DNA from: Roseomonas sp. KE2513
GTDB lineage: Bacteria; Pseudomonadota; Alphaproteobacteria; Acetobacterales; Acetobacteraceae
DNA length: 64,000 nt
Direction of reading: 5' to 3'
Assembly (NCBI RefSeq): GCF_016107305.1
Contig: NZ_RCVR01000022.1
Location: forward strand, 1-64,000
Under the pieces are notes generated by a model. That model was not told where the DNA came from and did not search any database. It worked only from the letters and a program-made list of their open reading frames with translations. Position 1 is the stretch's first letter, and each line of letters begins with the position of its first letter. Position numbers and translations under genes: made by a program. This document shows, piece by piece, positions 45,822-53,653 of this stretch.

Positions 45822-46105
45822 GGCGGCGCCACCTCGCCGCGGAAGGCGAGTTCACCGCCCACATGCGCGGTGAAGCCGAGGCGGCCGCCCTCCAGCGGGC
45901 GCAGCTCGACCAGCACCTCCTCCCCCGGCAGCACGGGCCGCAGGAATTTCGCCGAGGGTAGCCGCGCCGCGCCCGCGAGCCCCGCCGCCGCCATGACGCG
46001 GTCGAGCAGCACGACCCCCGGCACCACGGGGCGGCCGGGGAAGTGCCCGGGCAGGCAGGGGTGCTCCCCCGGAACCGAGAAACGGAAGGCGCGGCTCTCG
46101 CTCAC
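45818..46105 (-). CDS. Hotdog-fold dehydratase, ApeI-like
   Basis: This 95-residue protein matches the short ApeI-type dehydratases: HPCLPGHFPGRPVVPGVVLLDRVM contains the active-site His and the PGHF-PG-P pattern of FabA/FabZ relatives (written here in two parts: HPCLPGHFPG and RPVVPGVVLLDRV). It would dehydrate 3-hydroxyacyl-ACP together with the ApeP-like protein. It overlaps both neighbours by 4 nt. Confidence 0.82.
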   Translation of the reverse strand: MSESRAFRFSVPGEHPCLPGHFPGRPVVPGVVLLDRVMAAAGLAGAARLPSAKFLRPVLPGEEVLVELRPLEGGRLGFTAHVGGELAFRGEVAPP

Positions 46106-47442
46106 GTGCCGCTTCCCGAGGCCTGCGGCAGGCGCTCGCGCAGCGAATCGAGGCTCCGCCGCGTGATCTTGCCCACGGCATCCCGCGGCAGGCGCTCCAC
46201 CATCACCACCGGGCGGGGCAGGAAGACGTCCTCCACCCGCCCGCGCAGCGCGAGGAGGATCCTAGCGGGGGTGAGCGTCGGCGCCACGACATAGGCGGCC
46301 AGGCGGGCGGTGGGATTGGCGTCGAGGTCCTCGGGCGCGAGGAAGACCCCGTCCTCTACCCCCTCGATCTCGCTCAGCACGCGGTTCAGCCCGGCCAGGG
46401 AGGCCCGGCGGCCGCCGCGCTTCACGATATCTCCGCGCCGCCCCAGCAGGCGGAAGCGGCCGTCAGGGGCGAGCTCCACGAGGTCCGAGAGCGGCACCGG
46501 CGCGGGAAGGCCGGGCACGAGGGCGCTGACGACTTCCTCCCCCTCCGCCCGCAGGGAGACGCCGTTGTAGAGGGTCCAGGCCTCGCCCTCCACGGTGCGG
46601 CGGCTGGCGATGGAGCCCATCTCCGTCGCGCCGTAGATCTCCAGCACCGGGATCACGCCGCCGCCGAGCGACGCCTCGGCCGCGGCGGCGAGGGAAGGGG
46701 CGAGCGGGGCGGTGGCCGAGATCACCGCCGAGACGCCGGACACACCCCCTGCGACGAGGGCGCGGAGCTGCAGCGGCGTCGTCACCAGCACGCGCCTCCC
46801 GGGCGCGGCAGCCACCGCCTCCGCAACCTCGACAGGATAGAAATGCGGGCCGGAATGGATGGCCACCGGTGCCTGCAGCGGCAGCATCATCGTCGTCTCG
46901 AAGCCGTACATATGCGCCGCCGGCACGGTGCCGATAACCGTCGCGGTGTCGGCGGGATCGTCCAGCCCGAAGCGCCGCGCCGCCGCACGCGCCCCCGCGA
47001 CGAGCGCCCCCCAGGGCTTGGCATGCGCCGCCGGCTCCCCCGTGCTGCCGGAGGTGAAGCCGATGGCCGCCTTCGCCTCGGCCGGGATGGCGAAGTTCGT
47101 GCCCTCCCCCTCGCCCCAGGCTCCGGCCACGGCGGCGGGGATCGCCGTCTCCGCCCCGTCAGTCAGGGCATAGGTGCCGGGATAGAGGGCCGCCAGCGCT
47201 CGCTGCCGGTGCGGCGAGCGATCGGCCGAGAGCAGCGTGACCTGCCCCCGCGCCAGCGCCGCCCCGAACCCCACGAGCGCGAGATAGCGGTCGGCACAGA
47301 GGTTCAGCACGCAAACGCCGTCCGGCAGCCGCGCGGCCAGCGCCGCCACATCCGCGAGGAAGCGCGCGGCCGTGACGGCCTCCGCGCCGCGCCGCGCCAG
47401 CACTGCGCCCGGCGCGCGGTTGAGGAAGAAGGGGCTATCCAT
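46102..47442 (-). CDS. AMP-dependent acyl/aryl-ACP ligase, ApeH-like
   Basis: This 446-residue adenylate-forming enzyme has the core motifs FTSGSTGEPAAHAKPW (P-loop), EIYGATEMGS, and the hinge GRRGDIVKRGGRRASL, with the C-terminal catalytic Lys in LPRDAVGKITRRSL. It would activate an acid as AMP ester and load it onto the ACP, supplying the primer. ATG 47442 is used; its start overlaps the membrane-protein gene by 8 nt. Confidence 0.85.
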   Translation of the reverse strand: MDSPFFLNRAPGAVLARRGAEAVTAARFLADVAALAARLPDGVCVLNLCADRYLALVGFGAALARGQVTLLSADRSPHRQRALAALYPGTYALTDGAETAIPAAVAGAWGEGEGTNFAIPAEAKAAIGFTSGSTGEPAAHAKPWGALVAGARAAARRFGLDDPADTATVIGTVPAAHMYGFETTMMLPLQAPVAIHSGPHFYPVEVAEAVAAAPGRRVLVTTPLQLRALVAGGVSGVSAVISATAPLAPSLAAAAEASLGGGVIPVLEIYGATEMGSIASRRTVEGEAWTLYNGVSLRAEGEEVVSALVPGLPAPVPLSDLVELAPDGRFRLLGRRGDIVKRGGRRASLAGLNRVLSEIEGVEDGVFLAPEDLDANPTARLAAYVVAPTLTPARILLALRGRVEDVFLPRPVVMVERLPRDAVGKITRRSLDSLRERLPQASGSGT

Positions 47443-47923
47443 GACGCGCCCGCTCCGCCCGCAGGATGGCGCGGAAGGTCTGGTCGGGCCAGGCAATGCC
47501 GCCCGCCGGAAAGCACAGGCTGCGCACCACGTGCTCCCCCAGGAACAGCAGGAGGAGGGCAGCGAGCGGCAGCAGGTGCCAGGCCGGGCCGCCACCGGCC
47601 AGGGGCAGAAGCTGCGCGACGGCCGCGAGCGCAAGGGCTACCGCCCAGACCGCGGTGAGACGACGGGCATAAACAGCGCATTCCGCGCCGTCCCGCCGCT
47701 CGTCGAAGCGGATGTAGTGGGCGATCAGCGGCTCCCGCCCGCGCCGCAACGTGCGCGCGAAACCCCAGGCGAAGCCGGCGCAGGCCAGGGTGGGCAGGAG
47801 CGGCAGCACGGCGCGCGCGGCATCCTGGCCGAAGGCGAGCCAGGCTGCGCCGAGCACCACCGCGGGCGCGAGGCGCGTCCCAAGACGCCCCGCGAGCCGC
47901 ACCCCCCTTCCGCGAGGCGGCAT
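47435..47923 (-). CDS. Membrane protein of the aryl-polyene-type operon
   Basis: This 162-residue protein has four hydrophobic segments (LAPAVVLGAAWLAFG, AVLPLLPTLACAGFAWGFA, AVWAVALALAAVAQLLPL, HLLPLAALLLLFLGEHVV). Similar small membrane proteins occupy this position in aryl-polyene clusters; no biochemical function is known. It lies between the ACP and ligase genes, 1 nt after the ACP stop. Confidence 0.7.
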   Translation of the reverse strand: MPPRGRGVRLAGRLGTRLAPAVVLGAAWLAFGQDAARAVLPLLPTLACAGFAWGFARTLRRGREPLIAHYIRFDERRDGAECAVYARRLTAVWAVALALAAVAQLLPLAGGGPAWHLLPLAALLLLFLGEHVVRSLCFPAGGIAWPDQTFRAILRAERARHG

Positions 47924-47924
47924 C

Positions 47925-48200
47925 TCAGCCCACCCGGTTCTTCTCGATGTGCGCGGAAAGGCTGCGGAGCGAGGCGAAGATCCGCCCGTTGCGCTCGTCG
48001 TCCGAGCGGAGCTGGAAGCCGTATTTACGCGAGACGGCCAGCGCCATCTCCAGCGCGTCGATGCTGTCCAATCCCAGCCCCTCCCCGAAAAGCGGCGCTT
48101 CCGGATCGATCTCCGCCGGCGCCACTTCCAGTTGCAGGGCGCCGACAATCAGTTCCGCCACCTCCGCCTCAAGGGCCGTCATCGCCGTGATCGAAGCCAC
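47925..48200 (-). CDS. Acyl carrier protein
   Basis: This 91-residue acyl carrier protein carries the phosphopantetheine attachment Ser in GLGLDSIDALEMAL, with the acidic helix pattern of type II ACPs. I choose GTG 48200 because GGAGA lies about 7 nt upstream; ATG 48182 and longer versions starting at ATG 48251 are alternatives. It is the first gene of the eleven-gene operon running to the NUDIX gene. Confidence 0.85.
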   Translation of the reverse strand: MASITAMTALEAEVAELIVGALQLEVAPAEIDPEAPLFGEGLGLDSIDALEMALAVSRKYGFQLRSDDERNGRIFASLRSLSAHIEKNRVG

Positions 48201-48320
48201 TCTTTCGTCTCCACCCTGGGCGCCTCCATCCTGGCCCCCATGTTGTTTCATGGTTAAGCACAAGGAATGTCGCTGCGCTTTATGAAAGCTCCATGACCCG
48301 ACATGTTACAACATGGAAGG
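48201..48320. promoter_or_regulatory. ACP/deacetylase divergent region with inverted repeats
   Basis: The short gap between the diverging operon and the deacetylase gene is less GC-rich. Two inverted repeats are visible: CCATG-6-CATGG at 48238-48253 and CATGTT-2-AACATG at 48302-48315, the second just inside the deacetylase frame. They could be operators, but nothing identifies a regulator and short palindromes arise by chance. Confidence 0.3.
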
Positions 48321-49321
48321 TGCGCGCGCGCCACGCTCCCTGCCCTTTCGCGCCCATTCCGCAACAACTGACCTTCACGGCGGACGTGGAGCCGAGCCCG
48401 ACCGACCCGACCGGCCGGCGCCACTTGGCCGCGACGGCCGCGCTGCTCGACCTGCTGGACGAGACCGGCGCCCGCGGAACCTTCTTCATTCTTGGCGAGG
48501 TGGCGGAGGCGGCGCGCTGGCTGGTGCGCGACATCGCCGCCCGTGGCCACGAGGTCGCCTCGCACAATCAGACGCACCGGCCGCTCAGGGCGCTCGGCCC
48601 CGCGGGCCTGCTGGCCGAGGCCACGCGCGCCCGCGCGACGCTGCAGGACCTCTCCGGCCAGGCGGTCGCGGGCTTCCGCGCGCCCTTCTTCTCCCTCACG
48701 GCCCGCACCGAATGGGCGGCGCGGGTGATCGCCGAGGCCGGGCACGCCTACTCCTCCTCCGTGCTGCCGGCGCGCTGCTTCGGCCACGGACATCCCCTCG
48801 CGCCCCGCCACCCCTTCGCCTGGCGCCTCGGCGACGGCGAGGAACTGCTTGAGCTTCCGGTGCCCCTCGCCCGGCTCGGCCCGGCCCGCCTCCCCTTCCT
48901 CGGCGGCATGTATCTCCGCTACCTGCCGGCCTGGGACCTGCGCGCCATGGCCGGGCGGATGGAGGGGCCGCTCGCCTGGATCTACTGCCATCCCTACGAT
49001 ATCGACATCGGCGAGCCCTTCCGCCGCGCGCCCGGCATCGGGCTGCTGAGCGGCGCCTTCCTCTGGGCCAACCGGCGCGTGACCCTCGGCCGTCTGCGCG
49101 CCCTGCTGCGCGGCCGCCGCTCCGTCCCGCTGGGCGAGCGGCTCGAGGAAGCGCGCGCCCTCGCCGCCATTGGGGAGGGAGTTCCGCCCCGCCGCAGGGC
49201 TGGAATGCGCAGCCGCCGGTTGTGGCTGGCCGGCCGAACACCGATATCTCCGTCTCCGGTGCCGCTTCGACCGCGCCCGGCCCCCGAACGCGCCGCCCCC
49301 CCGCGCCACGACGTGCCCTGA
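48293..49321 (+). CDS. Polysaccharide deacetylase (NodB-type)
   Basis: This 342-residue protein has a NodB homology domain: FTADVEPSPTD supplies the DxE-type acid pair, ASHNQTHRPL gives the zinc-binding HxxxH, GFRAPFFSLT the arginine loop and WIYCHPYDIDIGEP the late catalytic His. It deacetylates an N-acetylated glycan, similar to the PuuE/XrtA-type branch. A long basic and Pro-rich tail follows the domain. It is divergent from the lipid operon and may be co-regulated with it. Confidence 0.82.
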   Translation: MTRHVTTWKVRARHAPCPFAPIPQQLTFTADVEPSPTDPTGRRHLAATAALLDLLDETGARGTFFILGEVAEAARWLVRDIAARGHEVASHNQTHRPLRALGPAGLLAEATRARATLQDLSGQAVAGFRAPFFSLTARTEWAARVIAEAGHAYSSSVLPARCFGHGHPLAPRHPFAWRLGDGEELLELPVPLARLGPARLPFLGGMYLRYLPAWDLRAMAGRMEGPLAWIYCHPYDIDIGEPFRRAPGIGLLSGAFLWANRRVTLGRLRALLRGRRSVPLGERLEEARALAAIGEGVPPRRRAGMRSRRLWLAGRTPISPSPVPLRPRPAPERAAPPRHDVP

Positions 49322-49369
49322 CGCACGCCGGAGCCGCGATCAGGCGCCCCTTCTTCATGGACGCCTGAG

Positions 49370-51133
49370 ATGTCTTTCGACTCCCTGCCCCAGCCCTTGC
49401 GCGACGCCCTGTCCGCCCGCGGCTACGCCACCCCCACTCCCGTCCAGGCCGCCGTGCTGGCCGAGGGCACCGGCGCGCGCGACCTGCTGGTTTCCGCCCG
49501 CACCGGCTCGGGCAAGACCGTCGCCTACGGCCTCGCCATGGCCACCGACCTGCTCGGTGAGGCCCCGCGCCTGCCCGCCCCCGGCCACCCGCTGGCCCTG
49601 ATCGTCGCGCCGACGCGCGAGCTGGCGCTGCAGGTGAAGACCGAACTGACCTGGCTCTACGGCCCCTCGGGCGGCCGCATCGCCTCCTGCGTCGGCGGCA
49701 TGGACCCGGTGGCCGAACGCCGCGCCCTCTCGGCCGGCGTGCACATCGCGGTGGGCACCCCCGGCCGCGTGCGCGACCACATCGACCGTGGCAACCTCAA
49801 GACCGGCGCCGTGCGCGTCGTCGTCCTCGATGAGGCCGACGAGATGCTCGACCTCGGCTTCCGCGAGGAGCTGGAGGCGATCCTCGGCGCCCTGCCCGAG
49901 ACGCGTCGTACCCTGCTCTTCTCCGCCACCGTGCCGCGGCCGATCGCGCAGATGGCGAAGCAGTTCCAGCGCGACGCGTTGCGGATTGAGGCGACCTCCG
50001 GCGACGAGCCGCACGGCGACATCACCTACCGCGCCGCCCTCGTCGCGCCGAGCGACGTGGAGCGCGCCGTGGTGAACGCGCTGCGCCTGGAGGACGCGCC
50101 GATCTCGATGGTCTTCTGCGCCACCCGCGCGGCCGTCGCCCGACTGCACGGCAACCTCTCTGAGCGCGGCTTCGCGGCGGTGGCCCTCTCCGGCGAGCTT
50201 TCCCAGGCCGAGCGCACCCGCGCGCTGCAGAGCCTGCGCGACGGTCATGTGCGGATCTGCGTCGCCACCGACGTCGCCGCTCGCGGCATCGACCTGCCGG
50301 AGCTGGACCTCGTCATCCACGCGGAACTCCCGCGCGACCCGGACACGCTGCTGCACCGCTCCGGCCGCACGGGCCGCGCGGGGCGCAAGGGCATCAGCCT
50401 GCTGATCGTTCCGCCCTCCCGCCGCCGGATTGCCGAGCGCCTTCTCTCGGCCGCCCGCGTCGAGGCGAGCTGGGGTCCGGCTCCCTCGGCCGAGGCCGTG
50501 CGCGCGAAGGATGCCGAGCGCATCGCCGCCCGCGCCCGCGAGCTGCTGACCGAGGAGGCCGCCGAGGATGACCTGGCGATCGCCCGCACCCTCGTCGGCG
50601 GCGGCCTGCCGCTCGCGGCCCTCACCGGTGCCCCCGCGCCGAGCAACGACGACGCTGCCTGGAGCCGCCCCGAGACGGAGACAGCCCCGGACAAGCCCGC
50701 CGCCGCCGACCCGCTGGCCCTCGCGGCCGCGCTGGTGAAGCTCATGCGCGCGCCCCTGCCGGCACCCGAGGAGCTCTCCCCCGTCAGCGCCGACCGCGCC
50801 CGCCGCACCATGGCGGACGGCCCGCGCGACGGCGGCCCGCCGCCTCCCTCCGAGGGCGTGTGGTTCCGCCTCAGCGTCGGCCGCGATGGCCAGGCGGACC
50901 CGCGCTGGCTGCTGCCCTTCCTCTGCAAGCGCGGCGACGTCTCGCGCGCGGAAATCGGGCGCATCCGCATCCTCGGGCGGGAGACGCAGGTGGAGGTGGC
51001 CCCCTACGCCGCCGCCCATTTCGCGGCGAATGCCCGCCGTCCCGGCGCCGAGGACGCGCATATCCAGGTGGAGGCCATGCAGCCCCTGCCGCGGAGCGCC
51101 GCACCGCGCGCCCCAAGGCACCGCCGGGGCTGA
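49370..51133 (+). CDS. DEAD-box RNA helicase (DeaD-like)
   Basis: This 587-residue helicase has motif I ARTGSGKT, motif Ia PTRELALQ, motif II DEAD, motif III SAT, and motif VI HRSGRTGRAGRKG across about 1-370. The C-terminal part holds a DbpA/CsdA-type RNA-binding domain (FRLSVGRDGQADPRWLLPFLC, then VEVAPYAAAHFA), so it probably unwinds RNA in ribosome assembly or cold adaptation. It converges with the outer-membrane lipoprotein gene 20 bp away. Confidence 0.9.
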   Translation: MSFDSLPQPLRDALSARGYATPTPVQAAVLAEGTGARDLLVSARTGSGKTVAYGLAMATDLLGEAPRLPAPGHPLALIVAPTRELALQVKTELTWLYGPSGGRIASCVGGMDPVAERRALSAGVHIAVGTPGRVRDHIDRGNLKTGAVRVVVLDEADEMLDLGFREELEAILGALPETRRTLLFSATVPRPIAQMAKQFQRDALRIEATSGDEPHGDITYRAALVAPSDVERAVVNALRLEDAPISMVFCATRAAVARLHGNLSERGFAAVALSGELSQAERTRALQSLRDGHVRICVATDVAARGIDLPELDLVIHAELPRDPDTLLHRSGRTGRAGRKGISLLIVPPSRRRIAERLLSAARVEASWGPAPSAEAVRAKDAERIAARARELLTEEAAEDDLAIARTLVGGGLPLAALTGAPAPSNDDAAWSRPETETAPDKPAAADPLALAAALVKLMRAPLPAPEELSPVSADRARRTMADGPRDGGPPPPSEGVWFRLSVGRDGQADPRWLLPFLCKRGDVSRAEIGRIRILGRETQVEVAPYAAAHFAANARRPGAEDAHIQVEAMQPLPRSAAPRAPRHRRG

Positions 51134-51144
51134 GCCCCCCCGGC
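51123..51144. terminator. Bidirectional hairpin at helicase/OMF junction
   Basis: A 7-bp GC stem (51123-51129, 51138-51144) spans the helicase stop in the 20-bp junction between converging genes. It could act in both directions; no U-run is present. Confidence 0.45.
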
Positions 51145-51153
51145 GCGGGTGCG

Positions 51154-52554
51154 TCAGCGGGCTGCCACCCTCGGGTTCGGCTCCGTCTGCCACCCGCCGC
51201 CGAGCGCCTTGAACAGGGCCACGACCTGGATCGTCCGCGCCGCCTCCGCCTGGGCGAGCGCGTCGCGGCTTGCCGTCAGGGCGCGCTGGGCGTCGAGCAC
51301 CTGGAGGAAATCCGTCGCCCCCGCGCTGTAGAGGGAGCGCGCGGTGTCCACCACCTTCCCCGCCGTCTGCACGGCCTGCTTCAGGCCGTCGCGGTACTGC
51401 GTGAGGCTCCGCACCTGCGCCATGGCATCCTCCACCTCCCGCAGCGCCTTGAGCACCACGGTGCGATAGGCGTGGCGCGCCTGCTCGGCCTGGGCGCGGC
51501 GGATATCCACCGCCGCCTCCCGCTGCCCGCCGTCGAGGACCGGGACCCGGAGGCTCGGCGAGAGAGCGAAGAGCGGCGCCGCCATGACGCTCGACATCGT
51601 GCCGCCGCTGAGCGTCAGGCTGCCTGAGAGGCTGAGGCTCGGATAACGTTCGGCCATCGCGGCCCCGACGAGCGCGACGCCCGCCGCCAGCTGCCGCTCC
51701 GCCGCGCGCACGTCCGGCCGGCGGCGCAGCAGGTCCGCCGGCACGCTCGGGTCCGGCAGCGGCCCCTGCGGGATGGGGCCGGGCGGCGAGAGCAGCGCGC
51801 TGAGCGCGTCCGGCGCCTCCCCGCAGAGGGTGGAGAGGGCGTTGATCAGCAGATCCGCCCGCGCCTGCAGTACCGGCCGCTGCGCCTCCTGTTGCAGCAG
51901 CAGCGTCGCGCCCTGGAGGATTTCCAGCCTGCTGCCATCGCCCCCCGCCGCGCGCCGCGCTGCCAATTCGTTCGACCGCTTCTGGTTCTCGATCGTGAGG
52001 TTCGTCGTCTCCATCCCTGCCTGGGTGCCGCGCAGCTCCACATAGCTGCGCGCGACGTCGCCGAGCAGCGTCAGCAAGGCGTCGTCCGCCTCCGCCTCGG
52101 CCAGCTCGGCATTCGCCGCCGCCGCCTCCACCGTGCGCCGGTTGCGGCCCCAGAGGTCGATCTCCCAGGAGGCATCGAATCCGGCCGTGCTGTAGCCGGC
52201 CGTGCGGCCGTAATAATTAGGCGAGGTAAAGGAGCGCCCGTAGCTGGCCGAGGCCCCGGCGTTCAACTGCGGCGTCCCGCCCCCCTGCGCCTGCGCGAGC
52301 GCGGCCCGCGCCTCCGCCACCACCGCCTGCGCACGGCCGAGATCCGGATTCGCCCGCCGCGCGCGCTCGATCAGCCCGTCCAGGATCGGGTCGTTCAGCG
52401 TGAGCCACCAGGCGGTGGTCGGCAGCACCGGCAGCGTGCCCGCGCGCCCCGCGAAGGAGCCGGGCACGTTGTCGGCCGGCCGCTGGTAATCGGGGCCGAT
52501 GTTGCAGGCGGCCAGCAGGAAGGCCGTCAGCAGAGGGATGGAGCGGCGTACCAT
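51154..52554 (-). CDS. NodT-family outer-membrane efflux lipoprotein
   Basis: This 466-residue protein is an outer-membrane factor of the NodT/OprM type, the TolC-like exit duct of tripartite exporters. The lipobox is FLLAACNIGPDYQRP (Cys near residue 17). Two OEP repeats follow, each with a helical pair (NPDLGRAQAVVAEARAALAQAQ and the later PDVRAAERQLAAGVALVGAAMAERYP), ending in FKALGGGW. It has no RND partner nearby, but is divergent from the FkbM-ABC-HlyD genes 166 bp away, so it probably serves that type I system. Confidence 0.87.
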   Translation of the reverse strand: MVRRSIPLLTAFLLAACNIGPDYQRPADNVPGSFAGRAGTLPVLPTTAWWLTLNDPILDGLIERARRANPDLGRAQAVVAEARAALAQAQGGGTPQLNAGASASYGRSFTSPNYYGRTAGYSTAGFDASWEIDLWGRNRRTVEAAAANAELAEAEADDALLTLLGDVARSYVELRGTQAGMETTNLTIENQKRSNELAARRAAGGDGSRLEILQGATLLLQQEAQRPVLQARADLLINALSTLCGEAPDALSALLSPPGPIPQGPLPDPSVPADLLRRRPDVRAAERQLAAGVALVGAAMAERYPSLSLSGSLTLSGGTMSSVMAAPLFALSPSLRVPVLDGGQREAAVDIRRAQAEQARHAYRTVVLKALREVEDAMAQVRSLTQYRDGLKQAVQTAGKVVDTARSLYSAGATDFLQVLDAQRALTASRDALAQAEAARTIQVVALFKALGGGWQTEPNPRVAAR

Positions 52555-52720
52555 TTTTGCGCCTCGGGACAGGCGGGCAGATTGCTCCCGCCGGGCGAAG
52601 GATCGGTTAACCGCGACGGCCCGATCATGCCCCTGCCCGGGCAAAGGGCCCCGCGATCTTCATCTTCTCTGAAGGGACGGGGACTAGCCTTGGCGCGGAC
52701 CTCTTCAGGAGTCGCTCCTC

Positions 52721-53611
52721 ATGACGCCAAAAAACTTGGCAGGCCCGGGCTTCGCGTCGCTGACCGGAACCTCCGTCCCGCTGCGCATCATCGATGTCGG
52801 CGCCAATCCCATCGACGGCACGCCGCCCTACGCGCCGCTGCTCGAATCGGGCGCCGCGACGGTCCTCGGCTTCGAGCCGAACCCAGCGGCCCTCGCACGG
52901 CTGCAGGCGATGAAGGGCGCGGGGGACACCTACCTGCCGCACGCCATCGGCGACGGTGCCGCGCACACGCTGCACGTCTGCGCGGCACCGGGCATGACCT
53001 CCCTCCTGCAGCCGAATCCGGCGGTGCTGAACTGCTTCCACGGCTTCCCCGAATGGGGCCGTGTGGTCGAGAGGATCCCGGTCGCCACGATGCGGCTGGA
53101 CGACATCCCCGAGGCGCGCGGCGCCGACATGCTGAAGATCGACATCCAGGGCGGCGAGCTGATGGCCATGCGCCACGGCGAGGCCGTGCTCAGGGATATC
53201 GTCGTCATCCAGACGGAAGTGGAGTTCCTTCCCCTCTACCAGGACCAGCCGCTCTTCTCCGACGTCGAGCAGCACCTGCGCGCGCAGGGCTTCGTGCTGC
53301 ACCGCTTCTTCCCCACCGTCAGCCGCGTGATCGCGCCGATGGTGATGAACAACAGCATCTACGAGGGGATGAGCCAGCTCGTCTGGGCGGACGCCATCTT
53401 CGTGCGCGATTTCACCCGGCTCGAGACCTTCTCCGACCGCCAGCTCCTCGCGGCCTCGGCCATCCTGCACGACTGCTACGGCTCGCTCGACCTCGTGCTG
53501 CACCTGCTCGGCGAGCACGACCGCCGGACCGGCGGCGGCCTGGCCGGGGCCTATCTCGGCGCCCTGCGCGGCCTTGCCGGCCCCGCGACCGCGGAGCCCC
53601 TGGCCGCCTGA
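52721..53611 (+). CDS. FkbM family methyltransferase
   Basis: This 296-residue SAM-dependent methyltransferase has motif I IIDVGANPIDG, then LGFEPNPAALARL, DMLKIDIQGGEL and VVIQTEVEFLPLY, the FkbM pattern. FkbM proteins O-methylate sugars or hydroxyl groups. It opens the locus that continues with the ABC exporter 42 bp later, so a modification of the exported repeat protein or its glycan is likely. ATG 52721 is used. Confidence 0.85.
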   Translation: MTPKNLAGPGFASLTGTSVPLRIIDVGANPIDGTPPYAPLLESGAATVLGFEPNPAALARLQAMKGAGDTYLPHAIGDGAAHTLHVCAAPGMTSLLQPNPAVLNCFHGFPEWGRVVERIPVATMRLDDIPEARGADMLKIDIQGGELMAMRHGEAVLRDIVVIQTEVEFLPLYQDQPLFSDVEQHLRAQGFVLHRFFPTVSRVIAPMVMNNSIYEGMSQLVWADAIFVRDFTRLETFSDRQLLAASAILHDCYGSLDLVLHLLGEHDRRTGGGLAGAYLGALRGLAGPATAEPLAA

Positions 53612-53653
53612 AGGCGGGTTCCACCGTGAAAGCCCCACTCCCGGGAGGCCAGG

